64,000 nt of DNA from Eubacteriales bacterium mix99 (GTDB lineage: Bacteria > Bacillota > Clostridia > Caldicoprobacterales > DTU083). A program made the position numbers and the translations under genes. Under the pieces are notes generated by a model that was given only the letters and a program-made list of their open reading frames with translations, did not search any database and was not told where the DNA came from. Positions 7,651 to 16,914 of the stretch are shown here, piece after piece; within the stretch, counting starts at the first letter, position 1, and every line of letters begins with the position of its first letter. Location of the stretch: assembly GCA_038396605.1 (NCBI GenBank), contig CP121690.1, positions 1,024,500 through 1,088,499 of the forward strand. The letters run 5' to 3'.

Positions 7651-9924
7651 TCAGGGCAAATCGTTCAGGAGTGGTGACAATTTTCCAATGAAGTAAATAT
7701 ACAATCTGTGCAAAGGGCGTGTCATGGCAACGTACAGTACTTTGGTATGCAGTTCGTCTTCCGGATAACAATTTTCCGAAGCGTTGGACAGGAGAACGGC
7801 ATCGAATTCCAGCCCTTTTGCCAGATAAACGGGAAGCAGGACTGCTCCTCCGGGATATTCCCCTTCCCTGCCTGTTATCAACCGAATATCCGGAATCCGA
7901 TTTCGGATCCGCTTGCCAAGCTCTCTGCATTCCTCTTCCGTTTTGCAAAGGACTGCAATGGTCTTCAGGCCGTTTTCCCGACAATCCCTTATATTTTTTG
8001 CCATTTTATCAGATAACTCCGCAAGATCGCATACCTGTTGGATTTCAGGCGGTTGTCCGTGACGGATTACCGGTTCGGCAGGCGGCAAATCATAGGGCAG
8101 TCTGCGAGCTGCTGCATTGGCGGCATTCATAATTTCCACGGTGGTACGGTAGCTCTTCTTCAGGGTCAGGTAACGGCATTTGCCCTGGAATACCTCTTCC
8201 ATCACCGTATTCCAGTCTGTTATGCCCCGATAGGAATGAATTCCCTGGCATAGATCCCCCAATATGGTCATGGACCCGCCATGCATCATCCTTTTCAGCA
8301 GATATAGCTGAAATACGCTGAGATCCTGTGCCTCATCCACGACAATGTGCCTGATGGGCGTTTTTCGGTCCAGGCCGTCTGTTTCCAGCTTCAGATAGAG
8401 CAGGGGTGCCAGGTCTTCCATTTCCGGCTTTCCCTGATGGATATGGTCCAGTGTTCTTTCCCTGATATATCGTATCTGTTCCGGATCAATATAAGGCCCG
8501 GACAGCTGTTCAAAGGCGCCGCTCAAAAAGAAATCCCTGTAATATTCCAGGGGGGTTCTTTTCCTGATCTGCCTGAGATACCCCTTCACGGCCGATTTGG
8601 ATGCCCTGCGGATCTGGCCGAGGTACGCATCCTTTTTCTCAATGGTCTGAATGATCCGCTGTCTTCTGTCGCTTTCTTTCACGGGAGACTGCTTCAGCGC
8701 GTAAACCTTTTGATCACAGATTTTCTGTACCCGTTCGGTCATTTGCTTCTCCGCATTTTTTACTTTGTGCTGCAGGGTATGCCGGATTCTTCCCATGCGT
8801 TTCCGAAAGGGGAGATCGTTATATTCCTCCTGGAACAGGCTCTGGATCTCTTCCCGCGTCATGACCGTATCGGACTCCAGCCTGAAGTCCTCCTCCGGGA
8901 GATAAGTTTGCTCAAGCTGATGAAGATAAGCTTCCAGGATCCTTTTCCAGTCCATGGACGACTTAAAAAGAGAACATTTTATCATTTGTTCGGATTCGGC
9001 GGCAGGTACGCGGGGATCGGTCAGGAAGGCCAGCTTTTCGTTGGGATCCTGCATCTTCCATCTGCAGTGGAGACAGTTCAGGGCAAGGTCCGGGAATGTG
9101 GTCTGCCTTACATTTTCTGCTCCCAACTCCGGCAGGACTTCTGATATGTAGTTCAGAAACAGCTTGTTGGGTGCAAGGATCAGAAAGTTTTCCGGCCGGA
9201 TGGTCTTTTTATAGGTATAAATAAGGTAGGAAATCCGATGAAGGGCTATGGTGGTTTTCCCGCTGCCGGCAGCCCCCTGCACGATAAGCGGATTCCACAT
9301 ATCCGCACGGATCACCCGGTTTTGTTCTGCCTGAATGGTGGAGACAATATCTTTCAGGCGATTGTCGGCATTGGCTCCGAGGTAGGACTGCAGAAACGCA
9401 TCGTTTGTGGTGATATCGATATCCTGAATATCCAGCAGTTCCCCCTTTTCAACGGAGAATTGCCGTTTCAGGCGGAGATCACCGCGGATCGTTCCTTCCG
9501 GGCAATGATATTCCGCTTTTCCCAGCCTCTCTTCATAATACAAATTGGCGACGGGAGCACGCCAGTCCACAATAATGACCTCCTGATCCTCTTCCCGGAT
9601 CAGGGAAGTCTTGCCGATATAGACTTTTTCCAAATGGCCGGTACCGTCTTCGCAGAAATCGATACGGGCAAAATAGGGCTTTTTCCGGGAAGAGGCAAGA
9701 TTCTTCAGCCGTTGTCCCATTCGGTCCTGAAACATGGTGTTGATCATCATTGTGATATAGTTTTCACTGTCTGCGGAATCAAAGTGCATCATTGTTTTTT
9801 GAATGGTTTGATCCACCTCTGCCTTTTTGCCCATCTGAGACAGGATGGTCTGATTGATATCCTGAATGGTATGATCCAGTCTGTTTTGCTCCTGATGGTA
9901 ATCCGGATGTTTTTTTGCATCCAT
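7651..9924 (-). CDS. helD: HelD-like superfamily 1 helicase (RNA polymerase recycling factor type)
   Basis: A 757-residue UvrD/Rep-type ATPase. It has an N-terminal coiled-coil arm (about 1-60, HPDYHQEQNRLDHTIQDINQTI), the family segment VIIVDWRAPVANLYYE (about 125-140), Walker A GAAGSGKTTIALHR near 220, a long insert, Walker B VVDEAQDLS near 530, and the C-terminal motif KGLEFDAVLL and TRPLHRLYI. HelD of Bacillus binds RNA polymerase and strips it from nucleic acid. The N-terminal arm and DWRAP motif separate it from PcrA/UvrD. GAAAGGAGGTG lies just before the ATG. It is a single-gene unit on the minus strand. Confidence 0.9.
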   Translation of the reverse strand: MDAKKHPDYHQEQNRLDHTIQDINQTILSQMGKKAEVDQTIQKTMMHFDSADSENYITMMINTMFQDRMGQRLKNLASSRKKPYFARIDFCEDGTGHLEKVYIGKTSLIREEDQEVIIVDWRAPVANLYYEERLGKAEYHCPEGTIRGDLRLKRQFSVEKGELLDIQDIDITTNDAFLQSYLGANADNRLKDIVSTIQAEQNRVIRADMWNPLIVQGAAGSGKTTIALHRISYLIYTYKKTIRPENFLILAPNKLFLNYISEVLPELGAENVRQTTFPDLALNCLHCRWKMQDPNEKLAFLTDPRVPAAESEQMIKCSLFKSSMDWKRILEAYLHQLEQTYLPEEDFRLESDTVMTREEIQSLFQEEYNDLPFRKRMGRIRHTLQHKVKNAEKQMTERVQKICDQKVYALKQSPVKESDRRQRIIQTIEKKDAYLGQIRRASKSAVKGYLRQIRKRTPLEYYRDFFLSGAFEQLSGPYIDPEQIRYIRERTLDHIHQGKPEMEDLAPLLYLKLETDGLDRKTPIRHIVVDEAQDLSVFQLYLLKRMMHGGSMTILGDLCQGIHSYRGITDWNTVMEEVFQGKCRYLTLKKSYRTTVEIMNAANAAARRLPYDLPPAEPVIRHGQPPEIQQVCDLAELSDKMAKNIRDCRENGLKTIAVLCKTEEECRELGKRIRNRIPDIRLITGREGEYPGGAVLLPVYLAKGLEFDAVLLSNASENCYPEDELHTKVLYVAMTRPLHRLYIYFIGKLSPLLNDLP

Positions 9925-10219
9925 TGATCCACCTCCTTTCGATGCGCGTAAATTTTATTTTACACAAAAGATACCAATAAATCAAATAAAAAAGAGGAAC
10001 AAATTCTGACTGTTTTTTCGTCTCTGCGGCATAGTTGCTTTATGGAACGGGATTTCTTTGTCGAAACTATGAGCATTATATTTATTGGTGTAGATAGGAA
10101 TATATGGGTAATAATATGGGAAATAAAGGTTTGCCGTAGGAGGAAGGCGAAAATATGGAAAACAGGGGACAGAATCCGGATGAAAAAACCGGATGCAAGA
10201 AACGAATGGAGGAATTCGT

Positions 10220-11359
10220 ATGGGAAAGTTTCATGGAAATAATGGAAACAGAAGAAAGGCAAGCAGGAACGGCAATGTGGATACGGAAAGAAACGTCCTG
10301 CCTTTATTGCTGTTTCGTGTCTGCGTTTTGATCTTTTCGGCCTTATTGATTCTGAAGACAGATGGGTTTTTTCAGAATGGAAAGGGCCTGCTTCTGTGTT
10401 TTGGGATCTATCAGGTCCTGGTCTTTTGTATGTTCCGGCCGATTATCCATATCGGACCGGCCACGCTTCTCTTCTGCGGGGCGGATCTTTTGATCACCCT
10501 GACACTGTTGTTCCTGACAGGCGGAATCGCCAGCCCGCTTAGCCCCTGTATTTTCCTGCCGATTTTCACCCTGCATGTCCTGTACGGAATCCGGGGCATG
10601 GTATCCGGACTGGCAGGCTGCGTCCTTTGCATTGGGACGGTGTCCCGTATCCCGCCCGAATTTTTTAAACTGGCGGTAAATGCAGGAAGGATGGGTGAAA
10701 CCATGGGCCTGATGGTGATTGGCATCAGTGTCGTATTGTTTTATGTGCTGCCTTATATTTTATGGAAACAATATTCTACCAGGTCCGATCGGCTGAAGAC
10801 TCTGAAGAAAAAGAACACGGATCTGGGGGATATGAACCGGAAACTGATGGCACTGTATGAGATGGCCGGAAAGCTCCGGTGCGATGCCGATACCGGAGAG
10901 GTGATGAACCGGCTGCTTGCTTTGTGTAATGAGCTGTTCTGGGTGGAACGATCCTGTATCTTCCTGATCCGGAACGGGGAAGTGGAGACATATGGCAAAC
11001 CCTCCGCCGGGGAAAAAGAAAACATTTATCAGCTGATTCTGGAATACAGGAAAGGGGATTCCCCGAAAGAAGAGAAGGAATACATCCTTCAGGAGCATTC
11101 CCTGGCTGTTCCCCTGATCCGGGGTCCCCACATCAATGGAGTACTTTCCCTGAGCGGATGGAACCGGGCTGAGATCACCGGCGGGGAGGCCATATTGTTT
11201 TCCATGATTGCTAATCTGCTCTGCACCTATCTGGAAAATATGGAATATATGGCATCCCTGCATCGGAAGCATACTTCCGAAACCAGTGTTCTTTTGAACC
11301 AGCTGGACTCCGGAAAGTCGGTCCGGGGAATCCTGGACAAACGAATTTTATCTGTTTAA
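10220..11359 (+). CDS. Orphan multi-pass membrane protein with a GAF domain
   Basis: A 379-residue protein. Residues about 30-195 form five or six hydrophobic segments, followed by a coiled coil (SDRLKTLKKKNTDLGDMNRKLMALYEMAGKLR) and a GAF-like domain (about 230-350; RSCIFLIRNGEVETYG, LAVPLIRGPHINGVLSLSGW). It ends shortly after the GAF domain, with no kinase, GGDEF or phosphatase domain. The architecture resembles the sensor half of a histidine kinase whose output has been lost or replaced by a partner protein. The start at 10220 is chosen for GGAGGAATTC just upstream; a longer reading from 10193 has no ribosome site. Ligand and role are unknown. Confidence 0.65.
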   Translation: MGKFHGNNGNRRKASRNGNVDTERNVLPLLLFRVCVLIFSALLILKTDGFFQNGKGLLLCFGIYQVLVFCMFRPIIHIGPATLLFCGADLLITLTLLFLTGGIASPLSPCIFLPIFTLHVLYGIRGMVSGLAGCVLCIGTVSRIPPEFFKLAVNAGRMGETMGLMVIGISVVLFYVLPYILWKQYSTRSDRLKTLKKKNTDLGDMNRKLMALYEMAGKLRCDADTGEVMNRLLALCNELFWVERSCIFLIRNGEVETYGKPSAGEKENIYQLILEYRKGDSPKEEKEYILQEHSLAVPLIRGPHINGVLSLSGWNRAEITGGEAILFSMIANLLCTYLENMEYMASLHRKHTSETSVLLNQLDSGKSVRGILDKRILSV

Positions 11360-11465
11360 CGGAAGGAACAGAAAATTTTTGAAATTGAATGGACGGAAGC
11401 ATGAAATCCATCCCTCCAATGAATACTAACTGTGTGACAAATTCAGCGGAAAAGGAGGGAAAATC

Positions 11466-11780
11466 ATGTGGTGGGATCCAAACAATTTCAATGGATATTG
11501 GCCTCCCTGGCCCATTGTCAGCCAGGATAACGGCAGAAACCGTGTAAAGGAAGGCAATGAATTCTATCAGGTTTATGTCAATCAGGATTTCGTGGGAGAC
11601 AAGGAATGCGTGGCCCAGGGAGACGGCGGGCCGTCCTCTGTAGGGGATTATCTGAAGTCCAGGGGATTTGGGAACCTTGCAATTCAAACGGAAGGCAATC
11701 AAATCCGGATTCACACCGATGAGGCGAATCAGGCGGAAGAAATAAAAAGACACTTATCGGTTTATCTCAGCATCCGATAG
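11466..11780 (+). CDS. Small protein of unknown function with Trp/Pro-rich N-terminus
   Basis: A 104-residue protein with a strong ribosome site (AAAGGAGGGAAAATC) before the ATG. It opens MWWDPNNFNGYWPPWPIV, unusually rich in tryptophan and proline, then has EFYQVYVNQDFVGDKECVAQGDGGPSSVGDYLKSRGFGNLAIQTEGNQIRIHTD and a helical end. The body alternates strands and helices like a small alpha/beta domain. One cysteine is present. I do not recognise the family. It sits alone before a clear terminator, 106 bases after the GAF protein. Confidence 0.6.
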   Translation: MWWDPNNFNGYWPPWPIVSQDNGRNRVKEGNEFYQVYVNQDFVGDKECVAQGDGGPSSVGDYLKSRGFGNLAIQTEGNQIRIHTDEANQAEEIKRHLSVYLSIR

Positions 11781-11826
11781 TATGGAATGGAATGCGTTTA
11801 TTAAAATGATTTTTGTAAAGTTTTGT

Positions 11827-11854
11827 AAGGCTGCAGGCTCATGCAGCCTTTTTT
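11827..11854 (+). terminator. Rho-independent terminator
   Basis: AAGGCTGCA (827-835) pairs with TGCAGCCTT (842-850) around a six-base loop and is followed by a T run. It ends the 11466 transcript. The following 220 bases up to moxR hold no gene I can support. Confidence 0.85.
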
Positions 11855-12073
11855 CCGTGTCCGGAGCGAATCCATTGAAATGTTGTGCTGTAGCAGGAAT
11901 GAAGGATTGCATGTCGAATGATTAACTATTAATGTATGTGTCGGCGAAAAGGGACAATGAAGAAAAAGCACAATGAAAATAAGCTCAGGGAATCCGGATA
12001 CAAAATACGAAAGCATCAGCATTTCCGGCAAAGCCGGAAATGGGACAGCCAGTGCAGGGATAAGGAGTCGAAG

Positions 12074-13048
12074 ATGGATCATTTAAAAATCAAACAGCTT
12101 TCCGAAAGGGTAAAATCCAATATACAGAAGGTCATTGTCGGCAAGGGGGAAGTCATTGACGAGCTCCTGATTGCGCTTTTTGCGTCCGGCCACATTTTGC
12201 TGGAGGATGTCCCGGGTATGGGGAAAACCCTTATGGCTAAGGCAATGGCACGTTCCCTGGATCTTACGTTCCGTCGGATTCAGTTTACTCCTGATCTGCT
12301 TCCAACGGACATCAGCGGCCTCAACTATTTCAATCAGAAAGCAGGGGAATTTGTTTTTCGGCCGGGTCCGGTGTTCACCAATATTCTGCTGGCGGACGAG
12401 ATCAACCGCGCCACACCCAGGACCCAGTCCAGCCTGCTGGAGTGCATGGAGGAACGTCAGGTAACCATAGACGGGGAGACACAGGCTTTGGACCGCCCCT
12501 TTCTGGTGATAGCCACTCAGAATCCGGTGGAAACACAGGGGACCTTTCCACTGCCGGAAGCCCAGCTGGACCGCTTCCTGCTGAAGATCAAAATGGGCTA
12601 TCCCTCCACGGAGGAAGGACTGGAGGTCCTGCAGAGATTCCGGGGCAGACAGCCTTTGGAGGAGATTGGGAAAGTGGCCTCCAAAGAGGAAATACGGGAG
12701 GCACAGCAGAGTTATTCGGACTTGTATGTAAGCGGGGATATTCTGAAATATATTATGGATATTGTGGAAAGAACGAGGGAGCATCCGGATCTGATCCTAG
12801 GGGTCAGCCCCCGCGGCAGCCAGGCATTGCTGAAGTGTGTCCAGGTCCATGCGATATTGAACGGCCGGGAGTATGTTTCCCCCGATGACGTAAAGGCCAT
12901 GGTGAAACCGGTGCTGGCTCACCGCATTATCCTGCGCAATACCTCCAGGATAAAGGAAAATTACAATGAACAGGTTCTGGACCGGATTCTCCGGGAAATT
13001 CCGGTTCCATCCGAGGAAGAATTAACAGAGGAAGGCAGGCATGCATAA
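12074..13048 (+). CDS. MoxR-family AAA+ ATPase
   Basis: A 324-residue MoxR ATPase with Walker A EDVPGMGKTLMAKAMA (about 37-52), Walker B LADEINRA (about 105-112), sensor 1 VIATQNP (about 145-151) and the conserved TQGTFPLPEAQLDRFL segment. MoxR proteins act as chaperones that activate partner proteins, usually with a DUF58 protein encoded next door. The start at 12074 (AAGGAG 8 bases upstream) places the protein at normal length; the frame is open for 46 codons before this. Its stop overlaps the DUF58 start (ATAATG), so moxR, DUF58 and the DUF4129 gene form an operon. Envelope or stress role is inferred from the family. Confidence 0.93.
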   Translation: MDHLKIKQLSERVKSNIQKVIVGKGEVIDELLIALFASGHILLEDVPGMGKTLMAKAMARSLDLTFRRIQFTPDLLPTDISGLNYFNQKAGEFVFRPGPVFTNILLADEINRATPRTQSSLLECMEERQVTIDGETQALDRPFLVIATQNPVETQGTFPLPEAQLDRFLLKIKMGYPSTEEGLEVLQRFRGRQPLEEIGKVASKEEIREAQQSYSDLYVSGDILKYIMDIVERTREHPDLILGVSPRGSQALLKCVQVHAILNGREYVSPDDVKAMVKPVLAHRIILRNTSRIKENYNEQVLDRILREIPVPSEEELTEEGRHA

Positions 13049-14184
13049 TGTCCCTATCCTGGTTCCTGTTCCTGATTGCCGCAATCATCCTGCTGGAAGG
13101 CTGGATCTATAAGCATTGGGGGCTGACGGGGCTGACCTATACTCGTTCTTTCAGCGCACCTGCTGTTTTTGAAGGGGAAGAGGCCGAGATGGTGGAACGC
13201 ATTCAGAACAAAAAGCTTCTTCCCATTCCCTGGCTCCGGGTGGAGTCCAAAATGAATCCCAACCTGAAGTTTCACCGGCAGTCTGATCTGGCGATTAAAT
13301 ATGAGGAATTCCATAAAAGTGTCTTCAGTCTGATGCCCTATACCGCCATTACCCGGCACCATCGGATTCTTTGCAAAAAAAGAGGCTGTTACCGGTTGTC
13401 CTCTGCCGCCATGACCTGCGGGGATGCGTTCGGCGTACAGGAACTGTACCGGGATTTTCAGGTAGATGCCCAGTTGCTGGTTTACCCCAGGCTGCTCCCC
13501 TTAAGCGAGATTCCCTTTCCTTCTCACAGCTGGATGGGGGAGGTTGCGGTGCGCCGGTGGATTCTGGAAGATCCCTTTCTGGTATCCGGCGTCCGGGATT
13601 ACCAATATGGGGATCCGCTGAACCGGATCAACTGGAAGGCGTCCGCCCGCACCGAAACATTCAAGGTGTACAACCGGGACCATACGGCAGATCCTCATAT
13701 CATGGTCCTGCTCAATATTGACCTGAGCGAGGACATGTGGGATGCTGTCACGGATCCGGATCGAATGGAACGGGGGATTTCCTACAGTGCCACCATTGCC
13801 GAGGATGCCATTGAAAACGGCATTCCGGTTGGTTTTGGCAGCAATGCCTGTGAGATGGACGAAAGGAAGCAGCCCATCCGGATCGGGCCACAGCCCGGCC
13901 GGGAGCAGCTGAATCACATTCTTGAAGTTTTGGCGAAGTTGATCCTTGTCCGAAGCTGTACGTTTTATACCTTTCTGGAAGAAGAACTGGATCGGGAAAG
14001 CATTCCGGCGGATATTCTCCTGATCACTCCTTTTGTCAGCAAAAGAATGGAAAATCAGATTGCCAGGCTGAGAGATCAGGGCAATTCTGTGGATTTGATC
14101 TTTTTGGAGGGTGCTGCGGAAGCGGACCGAACCGGGGAATCGCAGGAAGGTCTTTCGATGAAAGCGAAGGGGAATGTCGGATGA
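13048..14184 (+). CDS. DUF58 domain protein (MoxR partner)
   Basis: A 378-residue protein with two N-terminal hydrophobic stretches (about 3-30), a beta-rich region (SFSAPAVFEGEEAEMVERIQNKKLLPIPWLRVE) and the DUF58 core VSGVRDYQYGDPLNRINWKASARTETFKVYNRD near residues 180-210, followed by a vWA-like part (HIMVLLNIDLSEDMW). DUF58 proteins are the usual substrates or partners of MoxR. It is sandwiched between moxR and the DUF4129 gene with overlaps at both ends (ATGTCC at 13048; stop/start overlap at 14181), so it is translationally coupled. Confidence 0.9.
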   Translation: MSLSWFLFLIAAIILLEGWIYKHWGLTGLTYTRSFSAPAVFEGEEAEMVERIQNKKLLPIPWLRVESKMNPNLKFHRQSDLAIKYEEFHKSVFSLMPYTAITRHHRILCKKRGCYRLSSAAMTCGDAFGVQELYRDFQVDAQLLVYPRLLPLSEIPFPSHSWMGEVAVRRWILEDPFLVSGVRDYQYGDPLNRINWKASARTETFKVYNRDHTADPHIMVLLNIDLSEDMWDAVTDPDRMERGISYSATIAEDAIENGIPVGFGSNACEMDERKQPIRIGPQPGREQLNHILEVLAKLILVRSCTFYTFLEEELDRESIPADILLITPFVSKRMENQIARLRDQGNSVDLIFLEGAAEADRTGESQEGLSMKAKGNVG

Positions 14185-15488
14185 ATCGAAAATTTGTAAT
14201 CTCTGAAGCAGCAGCGCTCTGGACGGATGTCTGGTCGGCCTTTCCCATTGCGCTGTCCGTTTGCCTGGCTGCTTTCCCGCAGCGGAATCCCTATGTCGGG
14301 ATCGGGCTCCTGGCGGGGGTCTATGCCGCAGGCATGATCTTACGCAGCCTGCTGATCCGGAAGAGCCGGCTGCCCTCCGTTGTCCTTTCCCTCATCGCCT
14401 GCATTGGCTCGGGGCTCCTGTTCAGTGGAAGCACAGCCGGTGGGATCCTTTTTGCACTGCTCTCCCTTGCTGTTGCCTGCCGTGCCATTTTGACCACGGA
14501 TCTGCCCTTTCCGACAGTATTTCCCAGGGCATATTGCTTTGTATCCCTCCTGATTTATTTCCTTGCCTATTTCCTCTACGGCAGGATCGTGGTGCTGCGT
14601 CCGTATCAAAGCGCCGTACTGTATGCGGGGCTGATAGCCGTTCCGACTCATCTGCACTGGATCAATTCCGATGTACTGAAGAAGGCATCCAGGGAAGAAT
14701 TGAAGGATTCCTCCTCTTTGCCGGCGGTAAAAAGAAACAATCGCATCATTACGGCGGTTACCCTGGCGATCGGACTTTTGCTTGCCAGCTACCATACCCT
14801 GAAGGATGCGGTTTTGAATGCCCTGAAGTCTGCATATTTCTTTCTTTTGAGGATTTTCCGGCGGATCATGAGTCTGCTGGATACCGGGAATCCGGGAGGG
14901 GAGCCGGAGGGAGAGGGGCGGGCGCCGCAGCTGCCGCCTGCCGGGCCGGCAAAGTTCTCCCCTTTCTGGGATCAGGCAGTACGGATTATCGGATATGTTC
15001 TTGCTTTTGTTCTTATGGCCGGATTTCTGATTTTTCTTGTCCGAATGCTGATTCGTCTGTTGCGCCGTTTTGCCCGATGGATCCGGCGGTGGCTGGCGGA
15101 GGGCAGCCGGCAGGAAGAGACCCCGGACTACCGGGACGAAAAGGAGAGCCTGTTGGACTGGCAGGCGGTACGGCGCAGCTATGCGGACAGCATTCGGGAT
15201 CGGATGGACCGGCTTTTCCGAAGGGAACCCGGATGGGATCAGTTGACGGGCAACCGGCAGAGGATCCGGTATTTGTACCGTCACCTGGTGCAAAGATCCA
15301 TCCGGAACGGATATGAGTTTCATGCCAGTCGGACACCGGATGAAACCATTCGGGATCTGGCAGGAAGCGGAAGGCTGAAGAAAAATCTGCAGTCTCTGCT
15401 GAAACGGCTGTATGGGACCGCCCGGTATGGGAACGGAACCATTTCAGATGATGAAGTGCATGCACTCAAAAAGGATTTGATGGAATAA
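14181..15488 (+). CDS. Multi-pass membrane protein with C-terminal DUF4129-like domain
   Basis: A 435-residue protein with about six membrane segments in residues 15-215, a Gly/Pro-rich loop (GNPGGEPEGEGRAPQLPPAG), a seventh segment (about 268-290), and a soluble C-terminal domain. The C-terminal part (RIRYLYRHLVQRSIRNGYEFHASRTPDETIRDL ... RLYGTARYGNGTIS) matches DUF4129, the C-terminal domain of TgpA-type transglutaminases. No transglutaminase core (Cys-His-Asp region) is seen between the membrane part and DUF4129. In typical moxR-DUF58 operons the third gene is a full transglutaminase, so this is a reduced version. Third gene of the operon. Confidence 0.7.
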   Translation: MNRKFVISEAAALWTDVWSAFPIALSVCLAAFPQRNPYVGIGLLAGVYAAGMILRSLLIRKSRLPSVVLSLIACIGSGLLFSGSTAGGILFALLSLAVACRAILTTDLPFPTVFPRAYCFVSLLIYFLAYFLYGRIVVLRPYQSAVLYAGLIAVPTHLHWINSDVLKKASREELKDSSSLPAVKRNNRIITAVTLAIGLLLASYHTLKDAVLNALKSAYFFLLRIFRRIMSLLDTGNPGGEPEGEGRAPQLPPAGPAKFSPFWDQAVRIIGYVLAFVLMAGFLIFLVRMLIRLLRRFARWIRRWLAEGSRQEETPDYRDEKESLLDWQAVRRSYADSIRDRMDRLFRREPGWDQLTGNRQRIRYLYRHLVQRSIRNGYEFHASRTPDETIRDLAGSGRLKKNLQSLLKRLYGTARYGNGTISDDEVHALKKDLME

Positions 15489-15532
15489 ATCATCCAAAAA
15501 ATTTCAGGTTGGCAGAAGAATGGAGCAAGGGA

Positions 15533-16864
15533 ATGGCAAAATATACAAACGAAGACATCCTGCAGATATGCAGGGAAAAGCAGGTGCAGTTTATCCGCCT
15601 TCAGTTTACGGATATCTTTGGCACCCTGAAAAATGTGGCAATTACGACGAAACAGCTGGAAAAGGCCCTGAATCATGAGATACTATTCGACGGATCCTCC
15701 ATTGAAGGCTTTGTACGTATCGAAGAATCCGACATGGTACTTTATCCGGATCCGGATTCCTTTGTGATTTATCCCTGGAGTTCCGGGGAAGGCAGAACAG
15801 CCCGGCTGATCTGTGATGTTTATGGAGCGGACGGCACTCCTTTCGAAGGCTGTCCCAGGAATACGCTTCAGCGCGTGATCCGGGAAGCGGAGGAAATGGG
15901 TTACACCCTGGAGGCCGGACCGGAAGCGGAGTTTTTTCTGTTTCATACGGATGAAGAAGGAAGGCCCACTATTGCAACCCACGACAACGGAGGATACTTT
16001 GATCTGGGCCCGGTGGACCGGGGAGAAAGCGCCAGGAGGGATATGTGCCTGACCCTGGAGCGAATGGGCTTTGAGGTGGAGACCTCCCATCATGAGACGG
16101 CTCCGGGTCAGCATGAAATTGATTTTAAATACAGCGATGCCCTGACCACAGCGGACAATGTCATGACCTTCAAAATGGTTGTTCGGTTTATTGCGCAGCA
16201 GTATGGGCTCCATGCTACATTTATGCCAAAGCCCATTGCCGGAATTGCCGGATCCGGAATGCATCTGAATCAGTCCGTTTTCAGGGATGGAAAGAATGTA
16301 TTCTATGATCCGCAGGATCCGCATCAGCTCAGCCCGGAGGCATATCATTACATGGGGGGCCTCCTGGAACATGCACCGGCGGTTACCGCGATTACCAATC
16401 CTCTGGTCAATTCCTACAAAAGACTGATTGCCGGATATGAAGCGCCGGTATACATTGCCTGGTCTTTCCGGAATCGGAGCCCCCTGATCCGGATTCCCAG
16501 CAAACGGGGGCAGGGAACCAGACTGGAGCTGAGAAGCCCGGATCCATCCTGCAATCCTTATCTGGCGTTGGCGGTCACCCTAAAAGCAGGACTGGACGGA
16601 ATCCGAAGAAAGATACAGCCTCCGGCCCCTGTCAACCGGAACATTTTTGACATGACGAACTACGAGCGGGAAAAGGAATGTATTCGCTGCCTTCCCGGCA
16701 ATCTGAAGGAAGCTCTTGATGCGCTGGAGAATGACCCGCTGATCCGAAACGCTCTGGGCAGGCACATTGACAACCGGTACCGGGAGGCAAAGCGGATGGA
16801 GTGGAAGAAATATAAAATGCAGATCAGCCGGTGGGAGCTGGATCAATATTTGAATAAATTCTAG
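15533..16864 (+). CDS. glnA: Glutamine synthetase, type I
   Basis: A 443-residue GSI-alpha enzyme: glutamate + NH3 + ATP to glutamine. Visible signatures are DGSSIEGF (about 57-64), the metal-site region EAGPEAEFFLF, ETAPGQHEIDFKY, GIAGSGMHLNQS and NRSPLIRIPS. No adenylylation-loop tyrosine context of the GSI-beta type is evident. I place the start at 15533 (MAKYTNEDIL) rather than a TTG at 15509 because homologues begin here and GGAGCAAGG lies just before it. It begins 44 bases after the DUF4129 gene and may be its own unit. No GlnR-type operator was recognised. Confidence 0.96.
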   Translation: MAKYTNEDILQICREKQVQFIRLQFTDIFGTLKNVAITTKQLEKALNHEILFDGSSIEGFVRIEESDMVLYPDPDSFVIYPWSSGEGRTARLICDVYGADGTPFEGCPRNTLQRVIREAEEMGYTLEAGPEAEFFLFHTDEEGRPTIATHDNGGYFDLGPVDRGESARRDMCLTLERMGFEVETSHHETAPGQHEIDFKYSDALTTADNVMTFKMVVRFIAQQYGLHATFMPKPIAGIAGSGMHLNQSVFRDGKNVFYDPQDPHQLSPEAYHYMGGLLEHAPAVTAITNPLVNSYKRLIAGYEAPVYIAWSFRNRSPLIRIPSKRGQGTRLELRSPDPSCNPYLALAVTLKAGLDGIRRKIQPPAPVNRNIFDMTNYEREKECIRCLPGNLKEALDALENDPLIRNALGRHIDNRYREAKRMEWKKYKMQISRWELDQYLNKF

Positions 16865-16914
16865 ATATTTTCATCGGTTTTCCATCCGGAAAGCCTTTCA
16901 GGAGGCGGTTTGTT

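Noticed and set aside
8347-9144. A plus-strand open frame inside helD
   Set aside because: Shadow of the HelD-like gene; no ribosome site.
9925-10219. Intergenic stretch between helD and the GAF gene
   Set aside because: AT-rich, divergent promoters are likely but no clear -35/-10 pair, RNA element or small gene was found.
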